Assembly (NCBI RefSeq): GCF_002897295.1
Contig: NZ_BEXF01000004.1
Location: 310,001-374,000 of the forward strand
DNA length: 64,000 nucleotides
Direction: 5' to 3'
Source of the DNA: Brevibacillus reuszeri
Lineage (GTDB): Bacteria; Bacillota; Bacilli; Brevibacillales; Brevibacillaceae
Shown: positions 62,601-64,000 of the stretch, in pieces
How the letters are laid out: each line of letters starts with the position of its first letter
How positions within the stretch are numbered: position 1 is the first letter of the stretch
Position numbers and translations under genes: made by a program
The notes under the pieces: generated by a model
Databases searched by the model: none
The model's input: only the letters and a program-made list of their open reading frames with translations
Told to the model about the DNA's origin: nothing

Positions 62601-63451
62601 CCAAGCAGCCGGATGTCGCCTTGCGTGGAAAAGTGACTGGAGAGGATATGCTGGACAGAGTTCGGTTGTCGATCAACAAAGCTCCGATAAAGGTCGAGTC
62701 AGATGGTTCTTTCGAGACGATCTTAAGGCTGCCTGAAGGGCTCAACTATGTCGTTTACAGTGCTCGAGACATGTATGGAAACACGCGGCAATTTACACAG
62801 CGAGTCATTGTGGATACGACCCCTCCTATTTTGCAGTTCCAAAATGATGGCGCAGAGGACGTGCAATTTGACCCAGCAACGAAGCAAATGCTGGTTCCGA
62901 TCCGGTTTATGTATCGAGATCAGACATACAAGGGACAGATTAGCGTAAATGGACAAATTGTCACCAGCTTTGAAGAAGATCAGCTCGAAGTCCCTGTTCA
63001 AAAATATGTGACTCAGACACTGCCGTTGAAGCATGGGGAGAATCGTATTTTGATCGAGGGCAAGGACGGGGCAGGCAATCAAAGCTCCCTGTTGATCTAC
63101 GGTTATGTCGATGCTAGTGCCGGATCAATTGTCTTGCATCAAGGCGAGCTGCGATTGAACTACAAAGCAAGAGCAGTTCCTGCGCCAACAGTTACATTAA
63201 AGCAAAACCAGCTAGAAGCAAAAGGCGGGGAGTCTGTACCCATCGAAGGGAAGGTGACAGGGACTGGTGCTGTCAGTCTTCAAATCCAATATGGGGATCA
63301 GGAGCTACAGGCTGATGTGAATGATCAAGGGGGATTTCGACTTGTTCTCGATCATATTGAGGAAGGAAAGCAAAAGCTGACTGTGGTAGCGACAGATTCA
63401 TTGGGACGCGAAGCACGAGCTGAAATGAATGTGATAGGAAAGAAGAGGTAG
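59690..63451 (+). CDS. Large secreted subtilase-family serine protease (S8)
   Basis: A 1253-residue secreted protease. Signal peptide 1-28, pro-region to about 95, subtilase domain with the triad Asp117 (VVDTGVNPKHPD), His167 (SQHGVHVSG), Asn262 (AAAGND, oxyanion) and Ser491 (SGTSMATPHVAGG). A PA-type insertion (about 305-445, VLLERGDISFDEKLRLAKEAGAVGAVIY in parts) splits the catalytic domain; then an Fn3-like domain (about 575-700), a FlgD-like domain with FSPNGDGHYD (about 760-860) and Ig-like repeats to the end. It resembles C5a-peptidase/lactocepin-type enzymes. No LPXTG or SLH anchor seen. Confidence 0.93.
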   Translation: MKKQVLSLGLALVLLPITTVNTGRVHALAGIDTTSFQTQIMQDLQDAAIPEQAKRVTSKEESHSRFSVADEWQRAEHSFLGEQVSIAQTSTLDMIEATEAWQDAGVRGEGMLVSVVDTGVNPKHPDMPAPRDKRLAQQKSGSTKKVIPGYNWADRNQTTEDVGESQHGVHVSGIIAANGKMKGVAPEAQIMSQKVFSNYQGEVPGLSESILFAINDSVTKKADVINLSLGSSAGYVDEVNTEQMAVKRAVDNGVIVVAAAGNDAYFGSDKVRAQNPDVAMIGSPGLAPDAFAVASVNATSLAGYSFGVQGVPGLERVVYLHGHVATGNAINPVTTLLKPYPLVYMGKGKKEDYNVSVKDKVVLLERGDISFDEKLRLAKEAGAVGAVIYNNETGPVMISAEHLKQIPAVSVLKQMGEKLAQAIKKGKKVSITFDGEYAQNPMPYPDGGTISAFSSWGPTPDLQFKPEISAPGGGILSTVKDSDYAVKSGTSMATPHVAGGMALLKQAYQKQGRSLQGRSLVETLKAAAMNTAQPIMDPRQSVAAFEKARAQKMPYSPRVQGAGLMQINKAIQTPVIIVDAKGKAGVSLGEIGPTTTFSLFLDNKFGKKPITYQLQDEFGVLTDLRKDGLNLLTEGPLAGAKLQFSNTQVTVAPGKRSEVKVTLQVPQETARNLFAEGFIAFQPDDKELPTLRVPYFGFYGNWNEPRIMDEPMWEKGSQEKRTGVKTTWYHDKRNDKWKYRDYLGVTGVGEEGAAKIDPTHIAFSPNGDGHYDTAAPSITFLRNARQVIVEVTDQSGKPIRTLVRDEKVSKYDQSKLGTPYYYTEREAWSWDGKAYVPEKGTYEQVADGQYHFSIKAKIDGRNANWQTLTLPIRVDTKPPVISASVSGNRVQWSSRDKDIQGYLLYVNGKKVGGPYSAKVTSTVVNQPDKKMSVVAYDFAGNISVVHLNGKSDTTPPFIEFPDDLFSYLKISKQPDVALRGKVTGEDMLDRVRLSINKAPIKVESDGSFETILRLPEGLNYVVYSARDMYGNTRQFTQRVIVDTTPPILQFQNDGAEDVQFDPATKQMLVPIRFMYRDQTYKGQISVNGQIVTSFEEDQLEVPVQKYVTQTLPLKHGENRILIEGKDGAGNQSSLLIYGYVDASAGSIVLHQGELRLNYKARAVPAPTVTLKQNQLEAKGGESVPIEGKVTGTGAVSLQIQYGDQELQADVNDQGGFRLVLDHIEEGKQKLTVVATDSLGREARAEMNVIGKKR

Positions 63452-63462
63452 AGTAATAAAGC

Positions 63463-63506
63463 ATACCCGGCGAAGCGCATGATCAGGCTGCTGCCGGGTA
63501 TTTGTG
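63463..63506 (+). terminator. Terminator after the subtilase
   Basis: ATACCCGGC/GCCGGGTAT stem with a long loop; the tail is only TTTG. Confidence 0.55.
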
Positions 63507-63525
63507 TCTGGGGAGGGAAAATTTG

Positions 63526-63954
63526 ATGTTTTATCACGGGATCAAGTGGGAATATGTAATGAAGGAGTATCCGTTGCTTTCACCACGACGTACTGTTAGC
63601 AAGCATCGGAGAGACCAAGCCCTCGATCGTAAGCATTTGCTTCAACAATTTGGCTTGGAGCCGGTTCATTTACTTGAGGCTGATGAAAGCTACCCCCATG
63701 AGCGTTGCATCATGGAATGCTTCGAGTTTGGAGATACCGTTTTTGCTTTTGAACGTTTGGAGCTTCCGGTATGGCAGTTAAGTCACCATGAAGTAGGAGT
63801 AGAAGTTCTCGATCTACGCTCCTGTAAGACTATTTATACCATTCGTTATGAGTCTAAAGTAGAGTCTTTTTTTCCGGGAATTCCGTATATAAGAGACTTT
63901 TTCCCTACATTTTATGGTAATGACTCTTGCAACTGCCAAAAATCGACATTATGA
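63526..63954 (+). CDS. Unrecognised 142-residue protein
   Basis: A 142-residue soluble protein with GGGGAGGG upstream of ATG 63526. The N-terminus FYHGIKWEYVMKEYPLLSPRRTVS is followed by a basic region (KHRRDQALDRKHLLQ), an acidic stretch (LLEADESYPHERCIMECFEFGD) and a C-terminus with NDSCNC. I do not recognise the family. An in-frame upstream ATG at 63502 overlaps the ribosome site. It lies directly after the subtilase terminator; neighbours beyond the window are unknown. Confidence 0.7.
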   Translation: MFYHGIKWEYVMKEYPLLSPRRTVSKHRRDQALDRKHLLQQFGLEPVHLLEADESYPHERCIMECFEFGDTVFAFERLELPVWQLSHHEVGVEVLDLRSCKTIYTIRYESKVESFFPGIPYIRDFFPTFYGNDSCNCQKSTL

Positions 63955-64000
63955 TATGGATACGACAGATAATTGCCCGGGAAAGGAAGAGAGTGAAGAT

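Noticed and set aside
63993..64000. GTG start at the window end behind AAGGAAGAG
   Set aside because: Only two or three codons are inside the window, so a coding region cannot be supported.

Overview
The window looks like chromosomal DNA of an endospore-forming Firmicute of the Brevibacillus/Paenibacillaceae kind. I infer this from a gerA-type germinant receptor operon, the spore protein gene sspI, strong AGGAGG-type ribosome sites, a moderate GC content (judged by eye), csaB (S-layer anchoring polymer pyruvylation), and a gene order that follows the Bacillus subtilis block sspI-ysgA-pheS-pheT-zapA-mutS2-yshE-lcfA-fadR-fadB-etfB-etfA-trxA-uvrC-lysC-yslB-sdhCAB. No tRNA, rRNA, CRISPR array, intact insertion sequence or prophage was seen.

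Layout: 1-473 is the tail of an LVIVD-repeat protein. 632-5642 is a four-gene germinant receptor operon (A, B, C, second B). 5677-8286 holds sspI, a KtrA-type K+ gating protein, a TrmH-family rRNA methylase and a DUF2225 protein. 8466-12681 is the phenylalanyl-tRNA synthetase operon behind a Phe T-box, then zapA. 12754-14359 is larE-larB, then a YvlD-like membrane gene (minus strand), mutS2, a DUF350 gene and a 2Fe-2S ferredoxin.

18,210-39,783 separates the yshE and lcfA homologues and is an accessory block compared with B. subtilis. It has a nucleotide-sugar dehydrogenase, an ECF-like sigma/DUF4179 pair, a cold-shock gene, an unrecognised basic repeat protein, a D-aminopeptidase, two glycosyltransferases, an MFS transporter, two lipoproteins, a Wzy-like polymerase/ligase operon with an FG-GAP membrane protein, a MurJ/SpoVB-type flippase, csaB with a methyltransferase, a PrmA-like methylase, a thiolase and an LCP ligase. 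Much of this fits building and anchoring a secondary cell-wall polymer.

39,960-45,083 is fatty-acid beta-oxidation and electron transfer (lcfA, fadR, fadB, etfBA), with a FadR-type operator before fadR and a related site before fadB. A third related site lies before the branched-chain amino-acid ABC operon livKHMGF (46,249-50,938), which sits between trxA and uvrC. After uvrC come a lysine riboswitch and lysC (with the internal start for the beta subunit), yslB, a long structured leader and sdhCAB, a MarR regulator, a 1253-residue secreted subtilase and a final unrecognised gene.

Several genes below 60 codons were found by reading the gaps: a 24-residue membrane peptide at 18290, a 38-residue membrane peptide at 36166-36282 (minus), and a heptad-repeat coiled-coil gene at 45202 split by an in-frame TGA. 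No single dramatic new system is evident; the most unusual items are these small genes, the duplicated basic protein at 21719, the possible fatty-acid/branched-chain amino-acid regulon, the triple hairpin between livK and livH, and a LexA-like palindrome before an AT-rich lipoprotein gene.
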